64,000 nt of DNA from Pseudomonas sp. SID14000. GTDB lineage: Bacteria > Pseudomonadota > Gammaproteobacteria > Pseudomonadales > Pseudomonadaceae. The DNA lies in contig NZ_NFZQ01000003.1 in the NCBI RefSeq assembly GCF_002165135.1, positions 1-64,000 on the forward strand, given 5' to 3'. The notes beneath the pieces were generated by a model that saw only the letters and a program-made list of their open reading frames with translations, had not been told where the DNA came from and did not search any database. The translations under genes and the position numbers were made by a program. Below, piece by piece: positions 36,058 through 44,018 of the stretch. Position 1 is the stretch's first letter. Every line of letters begins with the position of its first letter.

Positions 36058-36522
36058 ATGCTTGCCTTTGCCCTGCCCTACACACTGCATGTCCTGGCCG
36101 CCCTGGTGTGGGTCGGTGGCATGTTCTTCGCCTGGCTGATACTGCGCCCGGCAACGGTTGCAGCCCTTGAAGGGCCTGCCCGGCTGCGCTTGTGGGTGGA
36201 AGTTTTCCGACGCTTCTTCGGTTGGGTCTGGCTGGCCGTGGCGATTTTGGCGATAAGTGGTATCGGCATGTTGCACATGCGCTTCAGCGGCTTCGAGACC
36301 GCACCGAAGTATGTGCAGGTGATGATCGGTGGGGGCATCGCCATGTTTGCCCTGTTCATGCGCATCCAGGCGTTGCTGCTGCCGGACCTGAAGGCGGCGG
36401 TGCAGGCCGAGGACTGGCCGGCGGGTGCGGCAGTACTGGGGCGAATTCGGCGGATGGTGGGAATCAACCTGCTGCTGGGCCTGGCGGTGGTAGCCGTGGC
36501 CAGTTCTCGGCTGGTGATCTGA
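36058..36522 (+). CDS. CopD-family membrane protein
   Basis: A 154-residue inner-membrane protein with four spans. It begins MLAFALPYTLHVLAALVWVG and carries His in the first span (TLHVLAALVWVGGMFF) and RFFGWVWLAVAIL, the CopD/DUF2269-like pattern of small proteins proposed to bind copper or haem. The start at 36058 has GGAG eight bases ahead. Function not demonstrated. Confidence 0.8.
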   Translation: MLAFALPYTLHVLAALVWVGGMFFAWLILRPATVAALEGPARLRLWVEVFRRFFGWVWLAVAILAISGIGMLHMRFSGFETAPKYVQVMIGGGIAMFALFMRIQALLLPDLKAAVQAEDWPAGAAVLGRIRRMVGINLLLGLAVVAVASSRLVI

Positions 36523-36558
36523 CAGGATCTGCGCCGCCCCTGTAGGAGCGGCAAGGCT

Positions 36559-37317
36559 TCAGAGGCGCTGCAGAATCAGCTCACCTGCAGCCCCCGCCAA
36601 CCCAGGCTGGCCCGGCTGCCCCGGCCGGCCATTGGCACCGGCATCGGTACGGTACACCAGGCAACTCTTGCTCGCGCCGCCTTTACCGGCCTTGCCTGCC
36701 GCCCCGGCCTTGCCCGGTGCGCCGCCGTCCAGGCGCACCACGATGCGTTCCTGCGCAAAGCCCTGCGGCACGCTCAGGCGGATGCGCCCACCCGGCGCGC
36801 CATCGTGCCCGTTGCCGCCGTCATCGCCATTGGCACCGCGACTGGCCTGGCCCCAAGTGCAGCCACCGGCTTGGCCGTTGGCGCCATCGAGCCCCACGTA
36901 ACCCGGCGCACCAGCACCGCCACGGGCATCGATCGCCAGCCGCTCGGCATCCACTTCAGCCAGTTTCAGGTCCAGGCTGCGACCCGAGCGGGCTCCCCGC
37001 TGGTAGGTGCCCGCCGCCCCCGGCGCACTGAACTCGCTGCCCTCACCCAGCCGCGCGCTGCGCGCCTCGATCAGCAACGGGCTATCGGACGGTGCAATGG
37101 CGATACGCGCATCGCGCCCCAGTTCCAGCTGGTCGACCTTCAGTTCCGCGAGCGTGGCAGGCAGCAGCAGGGTTGCGGCGTCGGCGACACGCAGGTGCGC
37201 AAGGTGCACGCTGGCCGACTTGTCGGGCAGGCGCAGCATGGAGTTGGCAGCGACCTCCAGGCTTTCAGCCTGGGCCAAGGGAACGGCCAACATGGCCAGC
37301 AACATCAGATTACGCAT
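36559..37317 (-). CDS. exported collagen-like (Gly-X-Y) protein
   Basis: A 252-residue secreted protein with signal MRNLMLLAMLAVPLAQAES. After a beta-rich middle, two stretches of collagen-type repeats follow (GGAGAPGYVGLDGANGQAGG, GANGDDGGNGHDGAPGG, then GGAPGKAGAAGKAGKGG and GANGRPGQPGQPGLAGAAG). Two Cys lie in GGCTWGQ and SKSCLVY. It overlaps the DUF1145 gene stop by 8 bp, so the two are probably co-transcribed. Role unknown; surface or matrix location is inferred. Confidence 0.75.
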   Translation of the reverse strand: MRNLMLLAMLAVPLAQAESLEVAANSMLRLPDKSASVHLAHLRVADAATLLLPATLAELKVDQLELGRDARIAIAPSDSPLLIEARSARLGEGSEFSAPGAAGTYQRGARSGRSLDLKLAEVDAERLAIDARGGAGAPGYVGLDGANGQAGGCTWGQASRGANGDDGGNGHDGAPGGRIRLSVPQGFAQERIVVRLDGGAPGKAGAAGKAGKGGASKSCLVYRTDAGANGRPGQPGQPGLAGAAGELILQRL

Positions 37318-37585
37318 TTCTCGGCGCCTCCTGCGCACGGGGAATGGACATGACATGGAAGATACCCGTCAACAGGATCTGCAAACGATCGAACCAGCGG
37401 TGGCTGCGCCCGCGCAGACTGCCATTGAAGAACAGCACTTCGAGCAGGTGCAGGCCCAGCAAGGCGATGCCGGCGGCATTGATCAGCAGATTGAAGGGCA
37501 AGGGTTGTGGCATCAACTGATTGAACAACACCACACCCCAGAAAGCGACTGTCAGGGCCTTGCCCAGGCCCAGGATGAACTTCAT
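37310..37585 (-). CDS. DUF1145 family membrane protein
   Basis: A 91-residue inner-membrane protein with two or three spans, KALTVAFWGVVLFNQLMPQPLPF and ALLGLHLLEVLFF being typical of DUF1145. It begins MKFILGLGK. It is the first gene of a two-gene unit with the collagen-like gene. Function unknown. Confidence 0.85.
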   Translation of the reverse strand: MKFILGLGKALTVAFWGVVLFNQLMPQPLPFNLLINAAGIALLGLHLLEVLFFNGSLRGRSHRWFDRLQILLTGIFHVMSIPRAQEAPRNA

Positions 37586-37617
37586 ACCCCGCCCCTATAG
37601 ATTGTTGTTATGTCGAG

Positions 37618-37639
37618 ACGGCCCGTTCGAGCGGGCCGT
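37618..37639 (-). terminator. hairpin downstream of the OmpA-type gene
   Basis: ACGGCCCG-TTCGAG-CGGGCCGT lies between the OmpA-type gene end (37684) and the DUF1145 start. It likely ends the upstream minus-strand transcript. Confidence 0.7.
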
Positions 37640-37683
37640 TCGACCAACATTAACTGCAATGTCAAGGCAGGCGCCAGCACTGC

Positions 37684-38403
37684 TCAGTTGAGGTGCAGCT
37701 CCACCCGTCGGTTGCGGGCGCGGCCCTCCTCGCTTTCGTTGTCGGTAAGCGGTTCACTCTCGCCGCGCCCCTGGCTGGTGACCTTGCCCGGCGCCAGCCC
37801 CTGGCCGATCAAGTACTCGGCCACGCTGCTGGCGCGGCGCTCGGAAAGTGCCTGGTTATAGCTGTCGGAGCCTACGTTGTCGGTATGCCCGATCACGCTG
37901 ACCTTGGCCACCGTCGGTGAATCGAGTTTAGCTACCAGGCCTTGCAGGCGCTGTTGGGCCGCCGGGGTCAGCTCGGCGGAATCGAAGGCGAACATCACCA
38001 CGCCGTTGTCATCCAGGATGATCACCTCTGGCGAGGGTTCAGGTTCAGTGACAGGCGGCGATGCGGGGTACAGCTTCAGCGGGCAACCCATGTGGTCGAC
38101 CGCAGTGTTGGCTGGGGTATCGGGGCAACGATCGCGGCGGTCGAAAATGCCGTCGCCATCTTCGTCACCATCCTGGGCGTAACAGATCAGCCCCCCGGCA
38201 ATAGCACCAAGGGCACCTCCGCCAGCGGCCCAGCTCGAACTTTCGATGGCGCCCAAGCCGCCACCGACCAGGCCGCCCAGCAGGCTGCAGATGGGCCAGG
38301 TCCTTTGGTTGAGAGGCGCGCTGCCATCGCTGTGGGTGGCGCAGCCCGCGAGCAGGCTGGCAGCCACCAACAGCGGCAGCGCCGCCTTCGACGTCACACT
38401 CAT
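37684..38403 (-). CDS. OmpA-family lipoprotein with calcium-type repeat (copy 2)
   Basis: A 239-residue envelope lipoprotein. The signal ends SLLAGC. A glycine-rich hydrophobic segment (LLGGLVGGGLGAIESSSWAAGGGALGA) precedes a thrombospondin-3-type loop DGDEDGDGIFDRRDRCPDTP. The OmpA domain has GHTDNVGSDSYNQALSERRA and ARNRRVELHLN at the end. It is a tandem paralogue of the next gene upstream (38493-39185). It should bind peptidoglycan and tether the outer membrane. Confidence 0.88.
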   Translation of the reverse strand: MSVTSKAALPLLVAASLLAGCATHSDGSAPLNQRTWPICSLLGGLVGGGLGAIESSSWAAGGGALGAIAGGLICYAQDGDEDGDGIFDRRDRCPDTPANTAVDHMGCPLKLYPASPPVTEPEPSPEVIILDDNGVVMFAFDSAELTPAAQQRLQGLVAKLDSPTVAKVSVIGHTDNVGSDSYNQALSERRASSVAEYLIGQGLAPGKVTSQGRGESEPLTDNESEEGRARNRRVELHLN

Positions 38404-38492
38404 GCTGAATGCTCCTGTGTCATTGGCCACGAACGGCTGACCGCCGTAAAGGCACGCCCGTGCCACTGCTCAAGGCACGGGCGCACGCCGTT

Positions 38493-39185
38493 CTACCGCT
38501 GGATCTTGATCTCGGTACGGCGGTTCATGGCACGCCCATCGGCCGTGGCGTTGTCTGCCACCGGCTGGGTTTCGCCGGCGCCGACCACCGACACGAAGCT
38601 GCTGCGCGGCACACCGCTCTCGACCAGGTAATCGGTCACCGAGTGGGCACGGCGCTCAGACAGTTTCTGGTTGTAGCTGTCGGAGCCGACGCTGTCGGTA
38701 TGGCCGCTGACGCTCAGGCGGGCGGACGGCGCTTCCTGTTTCAGGCGCGTGGCAATTGTGTTGAGGCGCTCCTTGTCGCTGGCGGTCAGGCGCGCAGAGT
38801 CGAACTCGAAGTGCACATCGCGGATGACGATGACCTCTTCCTTCTGCACCACTACTTCCTCGACCACCGCAGCCGGCTCCGGCGGGCAACCATTGGCATC
38901 GACCTGCACGCCGCGCGGGGTGCCGGGGCACTTGTCACGGCTGTCCGGCACGCCGTCGCCATCCTCGTCGCCATCGCCATGGGCCCAGCAATAGCCCGCC
39001 GCCAGGCCACCGCCCAGCAACGCGCCCCAACCAGCCCAGCTGGAACTCTCGATGGCGCCCAGGGCAGCGCCGCCTACACCCCCGACGGCGGCACATTTCG
39101 GCCAGTCGGTCTTTTGCAAACCTGCACAACCAGTCAACACACTGGTGAGCAGGACCAGGGGTATCGCTGTGCGTACTATGCTCAT
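38493..39185 (-). CDS. OmpA-family lipoprotein with calcium-type repeat (copy 1)
   Basis: A 230-residue lipoprotein with signal MSIVRTAIPLVLLTSVLTGC. It shares with its neighbour the AIESSSWAGWGALLGGGLA segment, the acidic repeat GDGDEDGDGVPDSRDKCPGTP and an OmpA domain with GHTDSVGSDSYNQKLSERRA and MNRRTEIKIQR. The two genes are 89 bp apart and clearly arose by duplication. The start is at 39185; a longer frame above it overlaps the divergent gene. Confidence 0.88.
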   Translation of the reverse strand: MSIVRTAIPLVLLTSVLTGCAGLQKTDWPKCAAVGGVGGAALGAIESSSWAGWGALLGGGLAAGYCWAHGDGDEDGDGVPDSRDKCPGTPRGVQVDANGCPPEPAAVVEEVVVQKEEVIVIRDVHFEFDSARLTASDKERLNTIATRLKQEAPSARLSVSGHTDSVGSDSYNQKLSERRAHSVTDYLVESGVPRSSFVSVVGAGETQPVADNATADGRAMNRRTEIKIQR

Positions 39186-39344
39186 TTCATTGCTTCTCCT
39201 AGGGGGAATCGGCATAAGGCCGATCTCTGGGAGTAAAGACCGAGCATTTGATCCCTGCCACCAATAAGCCACGACACGGTCACATGCCTCTTTGCCCGCA
39301 CGCTGCGGCCCGCTAGTCTTGGACGACTTCAACGAGGATTGCCA

Positions 39345-39839
39345 ATGACCGACGGTTTTTCCCAACGCACCCCGCAGCAGGCCCTGGCGGCCCTGCTCGA
39401 GCGCTTCACCCCGCAACGCCTGCTGCTGGTGGGCACGCGCTTCCCGGCGCTGGACGCCTTCGCCCAGGCGCACCCACAGGTAACTATCGCCACTGCCGCC
39501 CCAGGCCCGCTACCGGCCGAGCTGGCAGCCCAGCGCTTTGACCTGGCGGTACTGGTGGACTGCCTGGAGCACCTGCCCAAACGCACCGGACTGGAATTGC
39601 TCGGCGGCATTCGCAACCTCAATGCCAGCCGGGTCGCTGTGCTGGCCGACCTGGCCGCATGTGGCTGGCAAGATACCGATTTCTTTGCCCTGGCCCTGTC
39701 GGCCAGCGAGAAATTCCGCCGTGACCAGCAGGTATTGAGCCTGTTCACCTATGATCTACATGACTACAAACAGGTGCCGGACTGGCTCAATGCCAAGTTC
39801 TGGGCCAACCCGGAAATGTTTGGCAAGTACTGGTGGTAA
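39345..39839 (+). CDS. DUF6231-type protein, 3' end rebuilt by the integrated element
   Basis: A 164-residue soluble protein with a degenerate methyltransferase-like pattern (RLLLVGTRFPALDAFAQA, DLAVLVDCLEHLPKRTG). I take it as DUF6231, which in Pseudomonas lies just before ychJ. Its last codons KFWANPEMFGKYWW-stop are matched by [14 protein letters not shown]-stop at 46161-46205, immediately before ychJ. The original gene therefore continued there, and the inserted element supplied or received a substitute tail. GAGG precedes the ATG at 39345. Confidence 0.75.
   Translation: MTDGFSQRTPQQALAALLERFTPQRLLLVGTRFPALDAFAQAHPQVTIATAAPGPLPAELAAQRFDLAVLVDCLEHLPKRTGLELLGGIRNLNASRVAVLADLAACGWQDTDFFALALSASEKFRRDQQVLSLFTYDLHDYKQVPDWLNAKFWANPEMFGKYWW
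39796..39837 (+). repeat. attL: left copy of the 42-bp integration repeat
   Basis: This stretch matches 46162-46203 at 38 of 42 positions. Two identical blocks of 16 bp (39796-39811 AGTTCTGGGCCAACCC and 39822-39837 GGCAAGTACTGGTGGT) flank a variable middle; one of them should hold the crossover. Confidence 0.85.
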
Positions 39840-39868
39840 ACCCATGAATATCAAGGGCTTACATCACA

Positions 39869-41329
39869 ATGAACGCTATCGAAGCTATGCCCGAGCAGGG
39901 CCAACTGTCACCAGCCTGTAACCAGCCTTGTCACCAACGACTATCTCAGGCCCTTTCGGTCTGGCATTACAGACGGTCAGGAATCTATTACCTGAGGGTT
40001 CGCCCTCGGGGATGCTCTACCCGTAGTCTCGCCATCTCTCTCCGTTCCACCGATAGGCCAACCGCTATGCAGTTCTCCAAGGACATCCTCAAGACACTGG
40101 CTGTCTTCCACCTCGACCGCCCTGAGGCTTCGTGGGAGGACCTCAAGGAGCGACTCAAGGAGATCGCTGAGGACGCCCTACAGGGCCATAGCGAGGACTC
40201 ACGGGGCCTCTACATGGAAATCTATGACCAGATGAGCAACCACCTCGCTGAGGCTGCCTCGCTTGGTCGGTTCACTGGGAGCCAGCAGCGAGCCATTGGC
40301 ACAGGCCAGCGGGTTCTCAGGGCTGCTCAGGAGCGTCTTGAGGGTCGCCCTCAGGAACTCACAGAGATAATTGGGGAGCTGTCTTGTAGCACGTCTGTAG
40401 CCCCTTCCGTGTCCCTATCTGTAAATGCGTCTTCGACAGACCCGATTACCTTCGAGGGCCTCTCTGAACTGTTCATCAAGGAACGCCAGGGCAACGTGGA
40501 AGGCTCAACCCTAAAGGCCATCCAATCGAACTGTAGGACGCTCTCGGGGCTTCTCGGAGACCTCAACATAAAGGCTCATACGCGGGCTGACATGGTGGCG
40601 CTCAAGGAGCGTGTCATGGATGGTCGCAAGGTCCTGACAGTCAACAAGTTGCTGACCCAGCTATCCACTGTCATGGACTGGGCCGTAAACAATGGCTTCC
40701 TTGAGCGATCCTTTGACAAGGGGTTGAAGATCGAGAAAGGGGCTGACAGCGAGCGTAGGCCGTTCTCTCGTGACGAGGTGGTAACTATCATGAACCACGC
40801 TAATGCCTTGCCTGCGACCGACTGGAAGCGCTGGGCGCTGTCTCTGGGTGTCCTCACAGGGCTTCGCATTGGCGAGCTTTACCAACTGACTCAGGCCGAT
40901 GTGAAGCAGGTGGATGGCATCACTGTCATCGACATCAACAAAGATGAGCAAGGTAAAACCCTGAAGAATGACTTCTCGGTTCGACAGGTGCCTCTGGTCG
41001 ATGGGGCCTATGGGTTCTCCCTCAAGACCTTCCTTGGGTGGGTCGCATCGGAACCCGGCAAGCTGTTCAAGGCGAAGGCTCATTATTTCAACAAGCCGCT
41101 CAATGAGGCCCTACGTGAGCCGCTGGGATTGAAGGCAGGCAGTGACCAGTCGTTCCACTCGCTGAGGCATTCCCTGTCGGGGCTGCTGAAGGTCGCTGCG
41201 ACCCCTGAGGTCATCGCGCAGAGCATCACCGGGCATAGCTCAGGGAACATCACTTATGACCTCTATGCGGGGTCTCAGAGGGTTCCTGTCGGGACGCTCC
41301 ATCAGGCCCTGATGAAGGCTTTTAGGTAG
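39869..41329 (+). CDS. int: tyrosine-recombinase integrase
   Basis: A 486-residue phage-type integrase. The N-terminal region (about 30-65: VWHYRRSGIYYLRVRPRG) is the DNA-arm-binding part found in many proteobacterial integrases, followed by a SAM-like core-binding helix bundle (about 195-285). The catalytic residues are Arg in TGLRIGELYQL, His-x-x-Arg in FHSLRHSLSG, His in TGHSSGN and the nucleophile Tyr in ITYDLYAG. It starts 29 bp after the restored host stop. The TGTCACCA repeats lie inside codons about 13-23, so integrase binding there could also control its own expression. Confidence 0.92.
   Translation: MNAIEAMPEQGQLSPACNQPCHQRLSQALSVWHYRRSGIYYLRVRPRGCSTRSLAISLRSTDRPTAMQFSKDILKTLAVFHLDRPEASWEDLKERLKEIAEDALQGHSEDSRGLYMEIYDQMSNHLAEAASLGRFTGSQQRAIGTGQRVLRAAQERLEGRPQELTEIIGELSCSTSVAPSVSLSVNASSTDPITFEGLSELFIKERQGNVEGSTLKAIQSNCRTLSGLLGDLNIKAHTRADMVALKERVMDGRKVLTVNKLLTQLSTVMDWAVNNGFLERSFDKGLKIEKGADSERRPFSRDEVVTIMNHANALPATDWKRWALSLGVLTGLRIGELYQLTQADVKQVDGITVIDINKDEQGKTLKNDFSVRQVPLVDGAYGFSLKTFLGWVASEPGKLFKAKAHYFNKPLNEALREPLGLKAGSDQSFHSLRHSLSGLLKVAATPEVIAQSITGHSSGNITYDLYAGSQRVPVGTLHQALMKAFR
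39906..39936 (+). repeat. left set of arm-type repeats
   Basis: Three direct repeats TGTCACCA (39906), TGTAACCA (39917) and TGTCACCA (39929) are spaced 11 and 12 bp start to start, about one helical turn apart. The same set occurs near the right end at 46072-46103, so they are probably sites for the integrase N-terminal domain. Confidence 0.75.
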
Positions 41330-41342
41330 CTATATGAATGAA

Positions 41343-41378
41343 ACTGCTCAACTGTCCGCACAGAAACTGTTGAGCAGT
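41343..41378. terminator. hairpin between integrase and zinc-knuckle gene
   Basis: ACTGCTCAAC and GTTGAGCAGT are perfect 10-bp arms with a 16-bp loop, lying between two converging genes. T residues follow on both sides only weakly. Confidence 0.6.
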
Positions 41379-41386
41379 CTTCAACA

Positions 41387-41632
41387 TCACTTGCCTTCAG
41401 TATTCGTCCACACGTTCATTTGCCACTTTACTGGGCCAGCCGATGTTGCATGCTGGTGATGGTTTTGAGGTGGGAATTTGTCGCCTTTGTTAGAGGTGAC
41501 CTCCTTTTTGCAGCCGATGCAACGGTATATGCCCGAGGCAGGGACAGTTTCAGCAGGGCCAAACTGTTTTGACCACACATCGCTTGGGTTAGTGATCTTG
41601 TCAAACTTTGAGTTATCGGTGTAGTAAGCCAT
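41387..41632 (-). CDS. small zinc-knuckle protein
   Basis: An 81-residue protein with one CxxC pair (IYRCIGCKKEV) and a His-rich stretch FPPQNHHQHATSAGP, then WQMNVWTNTEGK. CxxC plus His could bind one zinc. A strong GGAGG stands seven bases before the ATG at 41632. It resembles small proteins with a SGIY(R/K)CxxC...FPP pattern found on phages and plasmids. Function unknown. It is transcribed against the integrase. Confidence 0.7.
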   Translation of the reverse strand: MAYYTDNSKFDKITNPSDVWSKQFGPAETVPASGIYRCIGCKKEVTSNKGDKFPPQNHHQHATSAGPVKWQMNVWTNTEGK

Positions 41633-41941
41633 AAATCCTCCGTATGATGGCACACGTAGCGGATCATCAACACCCGGGTGATGTCAATACGACTTCATGG
41701 GCATCGAGCTTGATGTCCTCGTGGGTCACCCTCAGCATGAAGTGCTTTTTGTGGCGACCAAGATGGCCCGTGGTGCTGCTCTGAAAAAAACCAGCGAACT
41801 CATGATCGGAACATAAGCGCCGCCATGGCTCTGGGATGGATCTTCTGAGCCTGATACTGGAAACTGGTCTGAGGATGCAGGGAGGCGGTAACATCCAGTA
41901 GCGTCCTGTACACCCTAAACGCAACACCGTAGGAGCTTCAA
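41633..41941. other. intergenic gap inside the element
   Basis: About 309 bp that must hold divergent promoters for the zinc-knuckle gene and the exported protein. A frame on the minus strand (41927-41667) starts with GTG and has no ribosome site; I do not regard it as a gene. Confidence 0.4.
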
Positions 41942-42556
41942 ATGACTAAAGGACATTTCGCTTTAAGTGCCACTCTTTGTGTCGCATTTCAGATGGTTTC
42001 CTTGCCAGCTATGGCAGAGAATCAGTTGTGGGTTAATACAGACCGCACTGAGCGCCACACTTGCCCTTCTACTGACTGCGGGGTGGCAGGTCGTCTGATG
42101 TTTAGAGAGGGCGTCGAAGTTCTCGAAAAGAAAGCTGGGTGGGTGAGGGTAACCAAACGGTACTCAGCGTCATGCGTCAACGGGAAAAGTGAATATGTGA
42201 AGGAAGGTAATGCAGCGTGCGTAACCTCTAACGGCATTGCTGATGGTAAGTTTGCTGAGTGGGTTCAAACCAAGGATTTGGTTGTGGAGCGCCCTCAAGA
42301 CCCGGCCAGTGGGGCAAGCGGTGATGATGCCCTTATTAAAGGGTCAGATGACTATCGGCTCTACAAGACGCAATTCTCTCAAGGTGCAAGAAAGTTAATC
42401 AATGACGGGACTTGCACTGAGGGTGACTTTCAGGAAATGGGCGGCTGGATGTCCTCTCCCAATAAAGGCAAGGGGATGTATTTTACTTATTGCGGTGGTA
42501 TGACCCTAAGCAACAAGGTGTACCTGAATGTGAACACCGGCGAGACCAGTCGCTAA
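41942..42556 (+). CDS. exported SH3-like domain protein
   Basis: A 204-residue protein with a signal peptide ending LPAMA. Residues about 28-70 (LWVNTDRTERHTCPSTDCG...GVEVLEKKAGWVRVT) form a bacterial SH3-type fold, with the usual N-terminal Cys pair. The rest has Cys in SASCVNG, AACVTS, GTCTEGDF and YCGG, so several disulphides are likely. GGAG precedes the ATG. SH3b domains often bind cell wall, so an envelope or periplasmic role is inferred; the identity is otherwise unknown. Confidence 0.7.
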   Translation: MTKGHFALSATLCVAFQMVSLPAMAENQLWVNTDRTERHTCPSTDCGVAGRLMFREGVEVLEKKAGWVRVTKRYSASCVNGKSEYVKEGNAACVTSNGIADGKFAEWVQTKDLVVERPQDPASGASGDDALIKGSDDYRLYKTQFSQGARKLINDGTCTEGDFQEMGGWMSSPNKGKGMYFTYCGGMTLSNKVYLNVNTGETSR

Positions 42557-43076
42557 TTCGCCTTAAGGGCGTCTCAGAGGGTCAAGCAACGTACCGCTGT
42601 CAACCAGAATTTAAAAACCCTCACTATGGCCAGGACACACAGAGACCACCAAGAAATCTCAAAGTGTCCTGCCATCCCTACCGGGCATCCTTGCGATCCC
42701 GATCAGCGACGACCAAGCGATAAGAGACCAGCCACCACTACGGTGATGCGAGCCAGCGCCAACAGTCCTCGATAAGCAGACCTCAGTGTCTGGCTCCAGT
42801 AGGAAGGAGCACAGCTTGATATTGTCTTGATCCATGAACCGATGCCCACGAAGGGCACCGTTGGGTAGACCATGCACGGGATTGGGGCCACCGTGTATCG
42901 CTCAAGTTGTACGGGGCCTTAACTTAGAGATTCTCTTTGAGTAACTCTATAATTAATATCTTTGTATCAATCTGAAAACAAGAACTAAAAGATAATCTAA
43001 TTTCTACCTCTAAGTTTTGGAATCGATCTTGCGATCATAACCCCCTATTCGATCAGTTGCCTTCAAGGAGGTCTCA
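42557..43076. other. non-coding gap inside the element
   Basis: A 520-bp stretch without a supportable gene. The left half is moderately GC-rich; bases about 42920-43040 are strongly A/T-rich and contain TATAAT at 42948, a possible -10 with no good -35. Short frames on the minus strand (42659-42891) lack ribosome sites. It may hold a promoter for the three downstream genes, an RNA gene or a decayed gene. Confidence 0.4.
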
Positions 43077-43367
43077 ATGAATTACCACTTTGTACTTGAC
43101 GGTATTCCACAAGGACGCCAAGAGACCCTGTTGTCTATTGAGGCAGCCATGCCCACCGGTCGCCATCGTCTGGCTGTCTTTAACTTCAAGATCCTAAACC
43201 TTCGGACCAGCAATGGCCCTGAGCGATGCCTTGAGTATGTGTCAGGCAAACTGGGCGCGTTCCTCTTAGTTCCCCTTGAGGAAACCTTAAAGGCCACCGG
43301 CCTCGATTTGATTCGTTTCTACCATGCTGTCAATGCAGTACCTGTGGCCCTCACAGCCCGCCCTTGA
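43077..43367 (+). CDS. hypothetical protein of the element
   Basis: A 96-residue protein with AAGGAGG immediately ahead. It starts MNYHFVLDGIPQGRQETLL and has a mixed alpha/beta composition without signal peptide, membrane span or known motif. It is the first gene of a same-strand run that leads to the coiled-coil and capsid-like genes. I do not recognise it. Confidence 0.6.
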   Translation: MNYHFVLDGIPQGRQETLLSIEAAMPTGRHRLAVFNFKILNLRTSNGPERCLEYVSGKLGAFLLVPLEETLKATGLDLIRFYHAVNAVPVALTARP

Positions 43368-43565
43368 CGACCGTCGCCACGGTTGATCCTTCGATGCCCT
43401 TCAGGCCCGCCATGTCCTGAATCAGCGTCATCAACACCACTTGAAACCCAGAACCTTTTGATCGTCCTTGAAGATGCCCGCGAAGGCTTTCTCCTTGGCC
43501 GTCTGGTCGTGCGCGTCTATGGCGCAAGGACGAATCAAAGGGTCCCCAATAGGAGAACCCAAACC

Positions 43566-43967
43566 ATGAAAATCACCATCACCAAAGTCCTGAAGAACGA
43601 AGTCACCATCTGCGGCCAAACCCAGACCCGTGAGTACGTCGAGAACATCATGTTGCCCATGCTGGTCGCCCAATGCGGGACCGTGAAGGGCCAGCAATTC
43701 GAGATCGTTAAGGCGTTCGATGAGGCCGGTCTGTCGCTCCAAGCGATTCCCGATGTCGCCCGAGAGTACCGCCAAGACCAGTACCAGAAGGCTCAGGAAC
43801 GTGCTCGCTTGCAGGCTGAGGCCAACGCCCATGCTGAGCGATGCCGTGAGCATACGCCACGTGAGATCGCCCAAGCGAAGGCTGATCGGGTGGCCCGAGC
43901 CGCTGCCATTCGTGAGCAGGGTGAACGTATCCGAGCCGCCTCTCGTGCCAATAGTGGTGGTTGGTAA
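43566..43967 (+). CDS. coiled-coil protein preceding the capsid-like gene
   Basis: A 133-residue protein. Its first half (MKITITKVLKNEVTICGQTQ...) is compact. The second half from about residue 70 is a long charged helix rich in Ala, Arg, Glu and Gln (QKAQERARLQAEANAHAER, AKADRVARAAAIREQGERI). AGGAG lies 13 bp before the ATG. Its place just ahead of the capsid-like gene and its helical tail resemble a phage scaffolding protein, which is only an inference. Confidence 0.6.
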   Translation: MKITITKVLKNEVTICGQTQTREYVENIMLPMLVAQCGTVKGQQFEIVKAFDEAGLSLQAIPDVAREYRQDQYQKAQERARLQAEANAHAERCREHTPREIAQAKADRVARAAAIREQGERIRAASRANSGGW

Positions 43968-44018
43968 TCACGCCAGTCCCGACACCACTTCATTCAATTA
44001 TTCAGGAGACCCATTCCC

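Noticed and set aside
39750-39900. tRNA gene as the attachment site of the integrase
   Set aside because: The duplicated sequence encodes the end of a protein (FWANPE.FGKYWW) and shows no tRNA cloverleaf.
41667-41927. 86-codon minus-strand frame in the element
   Set aside because: GTG start with no ribosome site, no recognisable motif, and it covers the upstream region of the exported SH3-like protein gene.
42659-42891. Short minus-strand frames in the 520-bp gap of the element
   Set aside because: No ribosome site, two overlapping frames of equal quality, no family resemblance.
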